Positions 40,425-49,115 of a DNA stretch of 64,000 nt are shown here, piece by piece (the first letter of the stretch is position 1; every line of letters starts with the position of its first letter). The stretch covers positions 186,001-250,000 of the forward strand of contig JANQPL010000017.1 of assembly GCA_028289425.1 (NCBI GenBank), read 5' to 3'. The translations under genes and the position numbers were made by a program. This DNA is from Alphaproteobacteria bacterium (GTDB lineage: Bacteria > Pseudomonadota > Alphaproteobacteria > JANQMY01). Under the pieces are notes generated by a model that was given only the letters and a program-made list of their open reading frames with translations, did not search any database and was not told the origin of the DNA.

Positions 40425-41804
40425 TTATCGCTTCCCAAACACCACGGGAAGGTGCCAGCACGTGTGCATGTCGCCCACGCGCAAGGACTGAAGGGCCGGG
40501 GCAGCGCCGTCTGCCGGCTTGAGATCTTGCAGTTCCTCAAGCAGAACGCGTGAGGCGGTGACGGCCGTATCGCGTGTCAGGGCGTAGAGAGAACGCGGCC
40601 TTTCTTCGGGCAGCGCCGGGAATTTGCTCGGTGGGCCCAGCCCAAAGGCGATGCCGGAGGCGAGCCCGTCGGCGCGGTATTGGCCGCGGGGTTCGCGCTG
40701 GCACACATCCTTGCGGTCAATGCGGAAGGCATCCGGATCTTCAAAGATGCCCGGGTCGCGATTGGCGGCGGCCGCCGAACAAATCAACAGAGCGCCTTCC
40801 GGCAGCAGTTGTCCGAACCGTTCCACTTCGTGCCTTGCGAACCGCTTGGCCGACAGAATCGGCGGCGAATGGCGCAAGGTTTCGTAATAGGCGTATTTCA
40901 AAAGCCGCGTTTCGTCCGCCACCCGGGCAAGCTGATCCGGATGGGTCAGCAACAGAAACCACATATTGGCGAGGGCGCCGTGCAAGGTTTCGTGATCCGC
41001 CTCGAGCACCGTGGTGGCCACATCTTCCGCCGTCGCCGGCCCGCCTTCCAGGTCAAGGGTTGCGATGGCGGAGATAACATCTTCCCCCGGATCCGAACGC
41101 CGCGCCTCAAGCAGAGGCCGGACAAGATCTGCAAGCGCTTGAACCGCTTGCTTGCCGTCCGCTTGAGCCTTTGGCTCCCAGGTGGCACCGCGCTGGGCGC
41201 GCCAATAAAGATTTGCAAAAGCGCCTAGATCATCCGCAGGCAGATTAAGCTGGTGCCCCAGAAGTTCGATGGCGAAACGCGCCGCAACGTCCAGCGCGAG
41301 ATCGGCTGTTCCGCTCGATGCCACGTCCGAAACGATGCGGCGGGCGATGGCTTCTGCGCCCGCATCCATCCGTTGTGCCTGAGCGGCCAAGACGGGAAGC
41401 TCGAAGCGGAGGTCACGGCCAAATCCCAAAAGGCCATAGGTCCACAGTTTCGAGCGGGTTTCAAAATTGGCGTCATCGGTGAAAATGGACGTCACATCGT
41501 CATAGCGCGTGACCCAATAGGCGTTGCCCAGCCAATCCCGGTAACACGGATAGTTCTCGCGCAGGGTGGCCAAGATGGGATAGGGATCGCTGCGATACTC
41601 ATCGGAAATCAAATCGCTCGGCTTTAGTTTCTCCGTCGACTGACGGACCCGCTGACGCTGATAGATTTCGTATGAGCGGTAGCCTTCCGCATTCTTGACG
41701 TGCCGTGGTGCTGCGGCCACGCCGTTATTGCCGACAGTCAAACGCCCTTGCCAGAAGCTCTGATCTGGGGGCGCGGCGGATTGTTTTTCTTTGTCCAGTG
41801 ACAT
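40425..41804 (-). CDS. Cytochrome P450-like protein lacking the heme-ligating cysteine
   Basis: A 459-aa P450 homologue. The N-terminal fold is well kept (PYPILATLRENYPCYRDWLGNAYWVTRYDDV), the I-helix has an acid-Thr pair in EADHETLHGAL, and the K-helix ExxR is in YYETLRHSPP. The heme loop, however, reads FGLGPPSKFPALPEE: where P450s have FGxGxxxC the cysteine is Lys. Other reading frames there do not restore a Cys, so a simple frameshift is not the cause. Without the thiolate it cannot be a normal monooxygenase; it may be an auxiliary partner, like EryCII/DesVIII, or have new chemistry. It starts just after the true P450 gene (ATG 41804; track start 41834). Confidence 0.85.
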   Translation of the reverse strand: MSLDKEKQSAAPPDQSFWQGRLTVGNNGVAAAPRHVKNAEGYRSYEIYQRQRVRQSTEKLKPSDLISDEYRSDPYPILATLRENYPCYRDWLGNAYWVTRYDDVTSIFTDDANFETRSKLWTYGLLGFGRDLRFELPVLAAQAQRMDAGAEAIARRIVSDVASSGTADLALDVAARFAIELLGHQLNLPADDLGAFANLYWRAQRGATWEPKAQADGKQAVQALADLVRPLLEARRSDPGEDVISAIATLDLEGGPATAEDVATTVLEADHETLHGALANMWFLLLTHPDQLARVADETRLLKYAYYETLRHSPPILSAKRFARHEVERFGQLLPEGALLICSAAAANRDPGIFEDPDAFRIDRKDVCQREPRGQYRADGLASGIAFGLGPPSKFPALPEERPRSLYALTRDTAVTASRVLLEELQDLKPADGAAPALQSLRVGDMHTCWHLPVVFGKR

Positions 41805-41809
41805 GCGCT

Positions 41810-43258
41810 TCACACAACTTCGAAATCGATCCACAGATCGCGCACGGAAATGAGCCCGATGGGCACCAAGCTCTTACCATCAATGTCTTTCTTCATGCGT
41901 TCCACATTGATGCGCGGATTCTTGAAATGCTTGGCCAACACCATGGAGCCCAGCACCGCTTCCTGGTGCGAGATCCATGCGCCCGGACACAGATGCGGCC
42001 CCACGCCAAAGGCCATGTGGCTGCAGCGGCCCTCTTTCCTGAAACCGCTGCGCAAAATCTTGCCGCTGTAGAGGTCGGCCCGGTGGATATCGAAATCTTC
42101 CGGGTTCTCGAAGATGCGGTCGTCGTGGTTGGCCGAAAAATCGACCATCTGAACCAGAGATCCCGCCGGGATGGTCACCCCGTGCAGTTCCACGTCATAG
42201 GTATTGTGACGCGGTTGTCCGCCGATGGGTGTGGAATGACGCAGGGTTTCGTGAAACGCGTTGTCCCACAGCGCCTCGTCCGCCATCACTTGCGCAAATT
42301 GCTCTGGATGCTGCAACAGAAGGTACCACATATTCATAATGGCGCCGCGGGTTGTCTCGCCGCCACCGCCGACGATCAGCGCCACATTGGAGGTGATTTC
42401 TTCCGTCGACAGATAATCGCCGTCGATCTTCTCTTCGCAGAGTTTAGAAATGATGTCCTTGCCGATGGACTTGCCGTCATCGCCATAGAGGAAGGTGGGC
42501 TGCTTGCGCCGCTCGCGTACGATGGGCTCCAGATAGTCTTCCAGATCCTGCCGCGCTTCGAGCCCTTGCCGGTGGGTGTCGGACCCGCCCAGCCCCGACA
42601 TCATCGAATTGTACCAATAATAGAACTGCCCCCGCGCTTCTTGAGGAAAGCCCAGCACTTCACACACCACGCGGATGGGGAATTCGTTGGCAAAGGCCTT
42701 GCCCAATTCTACCGTGCGCGTGCCGTCTTCGTTTTTCACATACCAGTCTTCGTCGGCGGCTTCCCACGCGTCGATCATTTCGCGCGCCAGCCGCTCGATG
42801 GACGGCAGGCGGTTCTTCAGCGCCTGTCCCACGAGATGTTGGCCATAGAGATTACGCCGGCGTTTGTGCTCGATACCGCTCAGCTCAAGCTGGGTGTTGC
42901 CCAGCACCCCGCTCGACGAGCCTTTGGGAATGGTGTTGAAGCCCTCATCGTCGAAATAACAGGTGGTGATGTCGTCATAGCGTGTCACCCAATAACAATT
43001 GTGCAGCGTGTCGTGATAGACCGGGTAGTGGTCGCGCAAGATCTTGTAATAGGGGTAGGGGTTGCGCGCGAATTCGTAGCTGTCGAAGACGCGCGGGTCG
43101 AAGAGCGGCGTGCCGTCGGGGCTACGTCCCATATCAGCCGCTTCGCCGATGGGCATGAGGGGAATTGCGGATGACGAACTTTTTTCAACGTCGCGCCCGT
43201 TCGTGTCTAATTCCAATACATTGGCGATGGCGGCGGTGATGGCGTTCCCCGATGACAT
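41810..43258 (-). CDS. Cytochrome P450 (canonical)
   Basis: A 482-aa bacterial P450 with every hallmark: I-helix ALIVGGGGETTRGAI, K-helix ETLRHSTP, and heme loop MAFGVGPHLCPGAW. It lacks a membrane anchor, so it is soluble and should be fed by a ferredoxin. The 4Fe/3Fe ferredoxin gene at 43341 is divergent and close; the 2Fe-2S ferredoxin at 29022 is another candidate. The substrate is unknown; P450s of this layout often oxidise terpenoids, steroids or alkyl compounds. The P450-like gene follows with a 5-nt gap. Confidence 0.93.
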   Translation of the reverse strand: MSSGNAITAAIANVLELDTNGRDVEKSSSSAIPLMPIGEAADMGRSPDGTPLFDPRVFDSYEFARNPYPYYKILRDHYPVYHDTLHNCYWVTRYDDITTCYFDDEGFNTIPKGSSSGVLGNTQLELSGIEHKRRRNLYGQHLVGQALKNRLPSIERLAREMIDAWEAADEDWYVKNEDGTRTVELGKAFANEFPIRVVCEVLGFPQEARGQFYYWYNSMMSGLGGSDTHRQGLEARQDLEDYLEPIVRERRKQPTFLYGDDGKSIGKDIISKLCEEKIDGDYLSTEEITSNVALIVGGGGETTRGAIMNMWYLLLQHPEQFAQVMADEALWDNAFHETLRHSTPIGGQPRHNTYDVELHGVTIPAGSLVQMVDFSANHDDRIFENPEDFDIHRADLYSGKILRSGFRKEGRCSHMAFGVGPHLCPGAWISHQEAVLGSMVLAKHFKNPRINVERMKKDIDGKSLVPIGLISVRDLWIDFEVV

Positions 43259-43340
43259 GCGTCACCTCATTGCTCTTTGTCGTGTGCCAATTATGATAGC
43301 ACCCTCCGCATCGCTGCCAACGGAATAAAATTTTTCAACA

Positions 43341-43631
43341 ATGACCTATGTGATTACAGATGCTTGTATCGACGTGAAAGACGAGTCCTGCGTGGCGGTC
43401 TGCCCGGTCGATTGTATCTATGCGGATGAAGATGACCGCATGCGCTACATCCACCCCACTGAGTGCATCGATTGCGCGGTATGTGTGGAGGCCTGCCCCG
43501 TGGCGGCGATCTATGCGGAAGCCGACCTGCCGGCAGACGCCCAACCGTTCCTCGACATCAACGATCTGTGGTTCAAGGACAAGCAAGCTGCCCGCGCTCA
43601 GGTGGAAACCCAAAAACCGGCGGATCATTAG
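43341..43631 (+). CDS. Ferredoxin with 3Fe-4S/4Fe-4S motifs
   Basis: A 96-aa FdxA-type ferredoxin. The first motif is [23 protein letters not shown] (Cys 9, 17, 21) and the second [17 protein letters not shown]. The first has the wider spacing of 3Fe-4S sites. The C-terminal helix has [16 protein letters not shown]. It may deliver electrons to the divergent P450 or its neighbours. A palindromic repeat follows. Confidence 0.9.
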   Translation: MTYVITDACIDVKDESCVAVCPVDCIYADEDDRMRYIHPTECIDCAVCVEACPVAAIYAEADLPADAQPFLDINDLWFKDKQAARAQVETQKPADH

Positions 43632-43644
43632 CCCCTGCTTCGAC

Positions 43645-43761
43645 TGTCATCCCGGACGCGGCGCGTCGTGAAATGACGCGCTGCAGATCCGGGATCTATA
43701 ACCCCTGACCCTACGATTTGGTTCCGGTGGTTATGGATCCCGGGTCAAGCCCGGGATGACA
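43645..43761. repeat. TGTCATCCCGG-type palindromic repeat, copy 1
   Basis: Ends TGTCATCCCGG and CCGGGATGACA with GATCCGGGATC and GGATCCCGGGTC halves inside. It lies between the convergent ferredoxin and SDR genes. A second copy is at 56344. Confidence 0.75.
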
Positions 43762-43821
43762 ATTGAGTGTGGGGCACCGTTCCGCCCAAACGCTTGGCGA
43801 ATGACGGCAGTGAGATAGGCC

Positions 43822-44586
43822 TTAACCCGTAATCCTTTTGTACGCCGGCTGGCGGGGCGGCAGGGTGACGGGTTCGCCCGCCCAGGCGCCGATGTTCTCA
43901 CCGGTGCGGCCGTCTTCGATGATGTCGAGGGCCAATTGGGCGATCTGTTCTGACTTCATCACCGTTGCTGCAAATTCCGGCGGCAGCTCGCCATTGGGGA
44001 ACGCACCGCGCAGCATGGGTGTATCGGTGGCTCCCATGCAAATGGCGTTGACCGTCACACCATGCTCGGCCAATTGATTGGCCCAGGCATCGGTAAAGCC
44101 GTTCAACGCCCATTTGGACGCATTGTAGAGATCGGTCATCGGCGAATTGGTGCCCGGAGATTTTGCGGGCAACACGTAATAGGCGCTCATATTGATGATG
44201 TTGCCGCCGCCTTGCTTCAGATGCGGCACGCAGGCGCGGGATAACATCAACACGCCCTTGAGATTGGTGTCCATGATGTAGTCCCAATCTTCAAGCGCCT
44301 GCTCCCAAGAGGACGTGACCGGTGTCTGCCGCCAATGGGCCGCGTTGTTCACCAGAATATCGATGGCGCCGAACCGCTCGACCGTGGTGGCCACGACCTG
44401 CTCCACCTCAGCGCGTTGGGACACATCGGCACGTAACCCCACGACACCGCTCGCCTCCGAAATGGCTGGGTTTTCATCGACGGCCACAACGTTCGCGCCT
44501 TTGTCCGCGAAGAGCTTGGCGACGGCCTGGCCAATGCCTTGGGCGGCGCCGGTGACGATCGCTGTCTTGTTCTCAAGCATCGCCAT
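43822..44586 (-). CDS. Short-chain dehydrogenase/reductase
   Basis: A 254-aa classical SDR from the ATG at 44586, which has GGAGG six bases upstream. The cofactor site is TGAAQGIGQ, the NNAA motif is DILVNNAAH, and the catalytic Ser-Tyr-Lys set is in INMSAYYVL and LYNASKWAL. The acidic residue in VVAVDENP favours NAD(H). It overlaps the next SDR by 14 nt. The pair should oxidise alcohols made by the P450s, though this is only context. Confidence 0.9.
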   Translation of the reverse strand: MAMLENKTAIVTGAAQGIGQAVAKLFADKGANVVAVDENPAISEASGVVGLRADVSQRAEVEQVVATTVERFGAIDILVNNAAHWRQTPVTSSWEQALEDWDYIMDTNLKGVLMLSRACVPHLKQGGGNIINMSAYYVLPAKSPGTNSPMTDLYNASKWALNGFTDAWANQLAEHGVTVNAICMGATDTPMLRGAFPNGELPPEFAATVMKSEQIAQLALDIIEDGRTGENIGAWAGEPVTLPPRQPAYKRITG

Positions 44587-45472
44587 GGAGCGCCTCCTCT
44601 TGGATGTAGAGAAGCGGCAGAGCCGGCTCCAGCTTCGGCGGGCGGCCGACACACAAATTGATGTTGTTGGCGTTACGCCCCCCTGGCCCTTCTTTCAACA
44701 GGTCGATCACTACTTGGGCCACATCTTCCTTGGCCATCCAGGTGGCGATTTCCTTTTGCTGCTCTTCGGTTTCCTCGCTCGGCGTTTGAGGAAACCTGAA
44801 AAAGTCGCGGATCATCCAGGAATCGGTGGCCCCCATGCACATGGCATTCACCCGAATGCCATGGGGTTTGAGCGCCTGTGCCCACGCAAACATCAGCCCG
44901 TTGAGCCCCCATTTCGAGGCATCGTAAATGTCCATCATGTGGCCGCCGCTGGTGGGACGCCGTGCGTCCGCCCACGGACAATTTGGGTTCTTCGGACATT
45001 GATCGTGCGGCGCGCCGCAGGTGAACATGTGGTCGGTGGCGATGTTGACAATCTCGCCGCCGCGGCCTTGCTCAAGCATCTGCGCAATCACCGCGCGGCC
45101 GATCAGGAACTCGCCCTTTAGGTTGGTGCCGACCATTTCCTCGTAATCATCGAGGGTTTTGTCGAGGGCGTCATCCGCCATACTCACTTTGCATTTGCCC
45201 GCATTGTTGATGAGGATGTCGATGCCACCTAACGCGCTGATGGTTTCGTCCACAAAGCGCCGTACATCATCAGGCTTCGACACATCTGCGATCATACCGA
45301 AGGCCCGCACGCCCTTCGCTTCAAGCTGAGCTGGCAGCTCCATGATCTCCGGTCTTATGTCGCAGACGGCAACGTCGACGCCTTCCGCAGCGAGAGCATG
45401 TGCATAGGCCGGGCCGATGCCTACGGCCGCGCCGGTGACGATTGCGGTCTTGCCGTTCAGGGAAACAGTCAT
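44573..45472 (-). CDS. Short-chain dehydrogenase/reductase
   Basis: A 299-aa SDR from the ATG at 45472, with GGGAGAG upstream; the track start at 45616 is 48 codons too early. The motifs are TGAAVGIGPA, ILINNAG and the Tyr-Lys pair in MDIYDASKWGLNG, with VNIATDHMF holding the serine-equivalent. A longer insert with several Cys (HDQCPKNPNCPW) lies between strand 5 and the catalytic Tyr, where it could bind metal or form a lid. It is divergent from the SnoaL-like gene. Confidence 0.88.
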   Translation of the reverse strand: MTVSLNGKTAIVTGAAVGIGPAYAHALAAEGVDVAVCDIRPEIMELPAQLEAKGVRAFGMIADVSKPDDVRRFVDETISALGGIDILINNAGKCKVSMADDALDKTLDDYEEMVGTNLKGEFLIGRAVIAQMLEQGRGGEIVNIATDHMFTCGAPHDQCPKNPNCPWADARRPTSGGHMMDIYDASKWGLNGLMFAWAQALKPHGIRVNAMCMGATDSWMIRDFFRFPQTPSEETEEQQKEIATWMAKEDVAQVVIDLLKEGPGGRNANNINLCVGRPPKLEPALPLLYIQEEALHGDA

Positions 45473-45606
45473 GGACAAGCTCTCCCAACAAGTTTGTTTT
45501 AGGGTAGTATACAGAGAATTCGAATGGTCAGAATAAACGACTGTGTTTTCGTTACGAGGCCCGCCCTCGTGCAGAAAAAACACAAACGCAGGGAGGCGTG
45601 CAAAGA

Positions 45607-46197
45607 ATGGATCCATCAGCGGAAGAGTTGCGCGAACTTTTTCACAAACAAAAAATCACCGACGTCATCATGACCTATTGCCGGGCCATCGATCACATGG
45701 ACGAAGCCCTTCTGCGCACCGTGTTCCATCCGGATTCGCAACATGAACATGGGTTCAAAGGCCCCAGCAGCGATCCGACCGCGGAGTCCTCCCCTGGCAA
45801 ACCTGGGGACTTTGTGTCCTTCGCACTGGCCACCCTGTCAACCCACACCCACACCCACCACCAGCTTGGCAACATCTTTGTGGAAATCGAGAACGAAAAC
45901 CTGGCGTTCACAGAAGCCTATTTCACCGCCTTCCACCGCATGCGTTCCAAGAGCGATCCCAAATCGGGGCCCATGGCGTTCGATACGGAAATGGATTTCT
46001 GGGTCGGCGGCCGTTACATGGACCGGTTCGAACGGCGCCATGGCCGCTGGAAGATCGCCTGCCGGAAAGCGACCACGGATTGGCAGCGCATTGAATCGCC
46101 AAGCTCCATGGGCATGCCGGAGGTACCTGCCCATCTCAAAAGTCATCAGAGTAGGGATGATCTGGTCTATCAGCGGCGCGAACTCCTGGTACCGTAA
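45607..46197 (+). CDS. SnoaL/NTF2-like protein (SnoaL_4 type)
   Basis: A 196-aa protein from the ATG at 45607 (the track starts at a GTG at 45598). An NTF2-like barrel is suggested by ELRELFHKQKITDVIMTYCRAIDHMDEALL, HTHHQLGNIFVEIENENLAFTEAYF and FERRHGRWKIACRKATTDW. Relatives near P450 and SDR genes act as hydratases, isomerases or as small subunits of oxygenases. It heads a four-gene plus-strand run ending in a P450. Confidence 0.82.
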   Translation: MDPSAEELRELFHKQKITDVIMTYCRAIDHMDEALLRTVFHPDSQHEHGFKGPSSDPTAESSPGKPGDFVSFALATLSTHTHTHHQLGNIFVEIENENLAFTEAYFTAFHRMRSKSDPKSGPMAFDTEMDFWVGGRYMDRFERRHGRWKIACRKATTDWQRIESPSSMGMPEVPAHLKSHQSRDDLVYQRRELLVP

Positions 46198-46206
46198 GAG
46201 CTCGCC

Positions 46207-46446
46207 ATGACACCTCACCTCTGGTTCGACTTGTCGGTCATTTTGGGGCTTGCGTGCCTTTGGATGGGCACGATGATCCTGATTGTCGGCGGTTTGCCGC
46301 GGCAACTCCGGCGGGGAGAGATTCCCACAGCGCCGCCCGGCACGCCCGAAGCCTTTGGCCTGTGGTGGCTTGATCAATATGCCTATATCGGACTGACGGT
46401 GCTGGGGGTAGGCGTTGTTTCGCTGATTACCGCGGCAGTCGGCTAA
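46207..46446 (+). CDS. Small two-helix membrane protein
   Basis: A 79-aa hypothetical with two membrane helices (WFDLSVILGLACLWMGTMILIVGG and YAYIGLTVLGVGVVSLITAAV) joined by a Pro-rich loop. I cannot name it. The tight spacing, 9 nt after the SnoaL-like gene and 23 nt before the MAPEG gene, suggests a role with these genes. Confidence 0.65.
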   Translation: MTPHLWFDLSVILGLACLWMGTMILIVGGLPRQLRRGEIPTAPPGTPEAFGLWWLDQYAYIGLTVLGVGVVSLITAAVG

Positions 46447-46469
46447 CGAAAATCACGGGAGACCCATCC

Positions 46470-46874
46470 ATGCATGGCGTGTTTGTTCCCATTACCTTCT
46501 TCTATGCGGCACTCTTGGGCTTACTTTTAGTGGCGCTTGCCATTCAAGTATCATGGGCCAATGTGAATGCGGCGAAGCTGCCCGATTGGAAACCCAAAAC
46601 GGTTTTGCGCGTGCAGGCCAACTTCGTTGAAAACGTGCCCATGGCGCTGATCCTGTTGTTTTTGGTGGAGATGAGCGGCATGCCCAATAGCTGGGTTCAT
46701 GCGTTGGGTACCACATTGGTGATCGCGCGGGTGTCGCACGCCTGGGGTCTGTCCACCAATCCGGGTGCTACCTATGCCCGCCTGTTCGGCGCGCAGACAA
46801 CGTTTTTTCTGCTGTCGATCATGAGTGTTGCAGGGCTTTACTATTTCATCGTGCCGCGTGTGTTCGGCCAGTGA
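46470..46874 (+). CDS. MAPEG-family membrane protein
   Basis: A 134-aa four-helix protein of the MAPEG (membrane glutathione/eicosanoid) family. It has RVQANFVENVPMALILLFLVEMSG, the conserved family block with the Arg-x2-Asn-x2-Glu motif, and ARVSHAWGLSTN. Bacterial MAPEG proteins often have glutathione transferase or peroxidase activity on lipophilic molecules. It is 15 nt upstream of a P450. Confidence 0.88.
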   Translation: MHGVFVPITFFYAALLGLLLVALAIQVSWANVNAAKLPDWKPKTVLRVQANFVENVPMALILLFLVEMSGMPNSWVHALGTTLVIARVSHAWGLSTNPGATYARLFGAQTTFFLLSIMSVAGLYYFIVPRVFGQ

Positions 46875-46889
46875 CGAAGGGGAACCGCC

Positions 46890-48047
46890 ATGACCACAGA
46901 CTATAATCCCTTCTCGCCGCAGACCATGAATGATCCGGCCTCGAACTATCAATGGCTGCACGCGCACGCGCCCGTACATTACAAGGCGGATCACGAGCCG
47001 CCGTTTTATACCCTGTCCAAATATGCGGATGTGGAAGAAGCCCTTCGCGACACCGACACCTATTCCAGCCATTGGGGGCAAGGGCCCAACTTTACGCCCC
47101 CCATGGGTATGTTGTCGAACGCGCCTCAACACACCTATTACCGGCGGCTGGTGCAGCCCGCTTTCACACCGGGCGCAATCGCCGATTTGGCGCCGCGTAT
47201 CGAACGGCTGGCGGGCGACCTGCTCGACAAAGTGAGCGGCGGACCTGTCTTCGATGTGCACGACGATTACGCTTTTCCGCTGCCGGTGATCATTATTTCC
47301 GAATTGTTGGGCGTGCCGGAAGAAGACATTCAATTGTTCAAAGATTGGTCCGATGCGTCCGTGGAGGCCATGGGGGCAGAGGACCCGACGCCGTGGGCGG
47401 CGAAGCTGAAGGAATTGGCGGCCTATCAGATGGCGCAAATCGAAGAGCGCCGAGGATCGGACAATCCGCCGGACGATCTCATCACCATGCTGGTGAAAGT
47501 GCGGCGCGATGGGGAGCCCTTGCCGGATGAGCAGATCCTCAGTGTGGTGAACCAGTTATTGGTGGGCGGGAACGAGACAACCACATCTCTCATCACCAAT
47601 TGCGTTTGGCGGTTGCTGGAACAGCGGGAACTTTGGGAAGGGGTTGTGGCTGATCCCACGTTGATTGATACGGCGATTGAGGAGAGCTTGCGTTTCGATC
47701 CGCCCGTGCTGGGGCTCTACCGCACCACAACGCGTGAGGTCACCTTGCACGGCGTCAATATTCCGGAAAACGCTAAGGTGATGTTGCACTATGCGGCCGC
47801 CAATCGGGATGCGGATGTTTTTCCGGATCCGGACGCATTTTCATTGGATCGGCCGGCCACGCGCCACATGGCGTTTGGGCTTGGTATTCATTTTTGTCTG
47901 GGGGCGGAGCTTGCCCGGCTGGAAGCGCGGCTGGCGCTCAAAGTTTTGATGGAACGGCTGCCGAACCTGACCCTCGAAAATACAGGCGAACGCATCAAGC
48001 CGTTTTTCCTCTGGGGCCGCCGCAAGCTGCCTGTGAAGGCGGCTTAG
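46890..48047 (+). CDS. Cytochrome P450 (canonical)
   Basis: A 385-aa soluble P450. The signatures are QLLVGGNETTTSLI in the I-helix, EESLRFDPPVLGLYRTTT for the ExxR region and MAFGLGIHFCLGAELARLEA for the heme cysteine. It is shorter than the other P450 and of a different subfamily. It is last in the operon with SnoaL, a small membrane protein and MAPEG. An electron donor could be either ferredoxin in this window. Confidence 0.93.
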   Translation: MTTDYNPFSPQTMNDPASNYQWLHAHAPVHYKADHEPPFYTLSKYADVEEALRDTDTYSSHWGQGPNFTPPMGMLSNAPQHTYYRRLVQPAFTPGAIADLAPRIERLAGDLLDKVSGGPVFDVHDDYAFPLPVIIISELLGVPEEDIQLFKDWSDASVEAMGAEDPTPWAAKLKELAAYQMAQIEERRGSDNPPDDLITMLVKVRRDGEPLPDEQILSVVNQLLVGGNETTTSLITNCVWRLLEQRELWEGVVADPTLIDTAIEESLRFDPPVLGLYRTTTREVTLHGVNIPENAKVMLHYAAANRDADVFPDPDAFSLDRPATRHMAFGLGIHFCLGAELARLEARLALKVLMERLPNLTLENTGERIKPFFLWGRRKLPVKAA

Positions 48048-48057
48048 CAATTCCATT

Positions 48058-48157
48058 GTCATTGCGAGGAGCGGTACGCGACGAAGCAATCCAGAGCCAC
48101 TTGTTCGGCACGTGCCGCCCTGGATTGCCGCGGGCGCTAACGCGCCCTCGCAATGAC
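48058..48157. repeat. GTCATTGCGAG-type palindromic repeat, copy 2
   Basis: Perfect 11-nt ends GTCATTGCGAG and CTCGCAATGAC with AAGCAATCCAG and CTGGATTGCC inside. It is between convergent genes and relates to the copy at 40251. Confidence 0.8.
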
Positions 48158-48162
48158 GATCG

Positions 48163-48516
48163 CTAATGCACCACCACTTTAATCGTCACGTCGCGGCCGT
48201 CATGGCGGCGGTAATAGCCTTTGGGTCCCACATAGACCGCCACGGCGCCGGGATGGGGTGGGCGTCGGCGCAGGAATTCGAACCGTCCGGGTACATAAAC
48301 CCACGCCCGGGCAGGGCAGTTGACGACACGACGGTCGCGCCGGTCTTCCCGTGCATCGCGCCTGCTCCAGGTGATGCGCGAGTCCCGAATGTCTTCGCGC
48401 AAGTCCGGACACCTGCGCGGATCAAGGCGCCATTCCCCGGCCGACGCGCTGCTGACCGGCAAAAGGCCCATCGTGAACAGGGCAATCATTGCGGCGATTA
48501 TTGTGGTCTTCATCAA
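48163..48516 (-). CDS. Small secreted Arg-rich hypothetical protein
   Basis: A 117-aa protein with a signal peptide (TTIIAAMIALFTMGLLPVSSASA) and a mature part rich in Arg and Asp (DLREDIRDSRITWSRRDAREDRRDRR) followed by a short domain (CPARAWVYVPGRFEFLRRRP) and a GYYRRHDG stretch. Two Cys could form a disulfide. I do not recognise the family. Confidence 0.6.
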   Translation of the reverse strand: MMKTTIIAAMIALFTMGLLPVSSASAGEWRLDPRRCPDLREDIRDSRITWSRRDAREDRRDRRVVNCPARAWVYVPGRFEFLRRRPPHPGAVAVYVGPKGYYRRHDGRDVTIKVVVH

Positions 48517-48659
48517 ATCCCTCCGTGTGAGCCGGCGTCGTTAAACGCCTGTGTCATTGGGCGGGAGGGTAGGCTCAAAATGTATGAGGAATTTGTGAGA
48601 GAGGGCGTAACTTGTCCCAAAGTGTATCAAGTTAACCTAACTTGAATAGCGCTCCATCC

Positions 48660-49052
48660 CTATTCGCCAAACTTTCGACGCGCATAAAAGACGAAGAAGA
48701 TCACGGCCGCCCAGACCAAGAGATAAAAGACGGGCGTGGCGGCGGGAGCACCTGTCAGGACGTGGGGGTCCGGTGGCACCAGCCCCGCCGCAGCCTCCTT
48801 GGTGACCAGGGCATTGTATTCGGCAATATGCTCCACAATTCGCTCATTGACTCTCAAGCGCGCCACAAAAAGTCCGCCGACACCAAAGGAATACAGGCCG
48901 CAGATCCCAAATGCGAGGATCCAATCAAGCTTCTTACCGGCGATGTAAGCGCCGACGATTGCGGACGTGGAGATGACGAGTAGGTAACCAAAAAGCTCAA
49001 GCTGGAACAGGCTGCCATTGTTTATCAGATCAAGGAGTTGATAGCGGGTCAT
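48660..49052 (-). CDS. Small membrane hypothetical protein
   Basis: A 130-aa protein with three hydrophobic segments (LFGYLLVISTSAIVGAYIAG, ILAFGICGLYSFGVGGLFVA and VFYLLVWAAVIFFVFYA). The second and third segments are separated by a charged, probably helical loop (RLRVNERIVEHIAEYNAL). No known motif. It stands alone. Confidence 0.65.
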   Translation of the reverse strand: MTRYQLLDLINNGSLFQLELFGYLLVISTSAIVGAYIAGKKLDWILAFGICGLYSFGVGGLFVARLRVNERIVEHIAEYNALVTKEAAAGLVPPDPHVLTGAPAATPVFYLLVWAAVIFFVFYARRKFGE

Positions 49053-49115
49053 GTCATGCCTCTATTTGTTGGGCGATCGTGTGACCGCCCAACACGTGCC
49101 ATGATCGTTAGATGG

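Noticed and set aside
40425-41804. Frameshift as the cause of the missing P450 cysteine
   Set aside because: Translation of the other two frames at the heme loop gives GPTEQIPGAARRK and WAHRANSRRC, neither with the FGxGxxxC pattern, and the reading frame stays open to a normal end.
41705-43174. 489-codon plus-strand ORF
   Set aside because: Antisense to the canonical P450 and part of the P450-like gene; the translation has no known motif.
46551-47438. 295-codon minus-strand ORF
   Set aside because: Antisense to MAPEG and P450 genes, both of which have clear family motifs.
40251-48157. Possible CRISPR or mobile element from the repeated GTCATTGCGAG sequence
   Set aside because: The two copies are 7.7 kb apart, palindromic and unspaced by unique spacers, and no transposase or cas gene is near. 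They are ordinary intergenic repeats.
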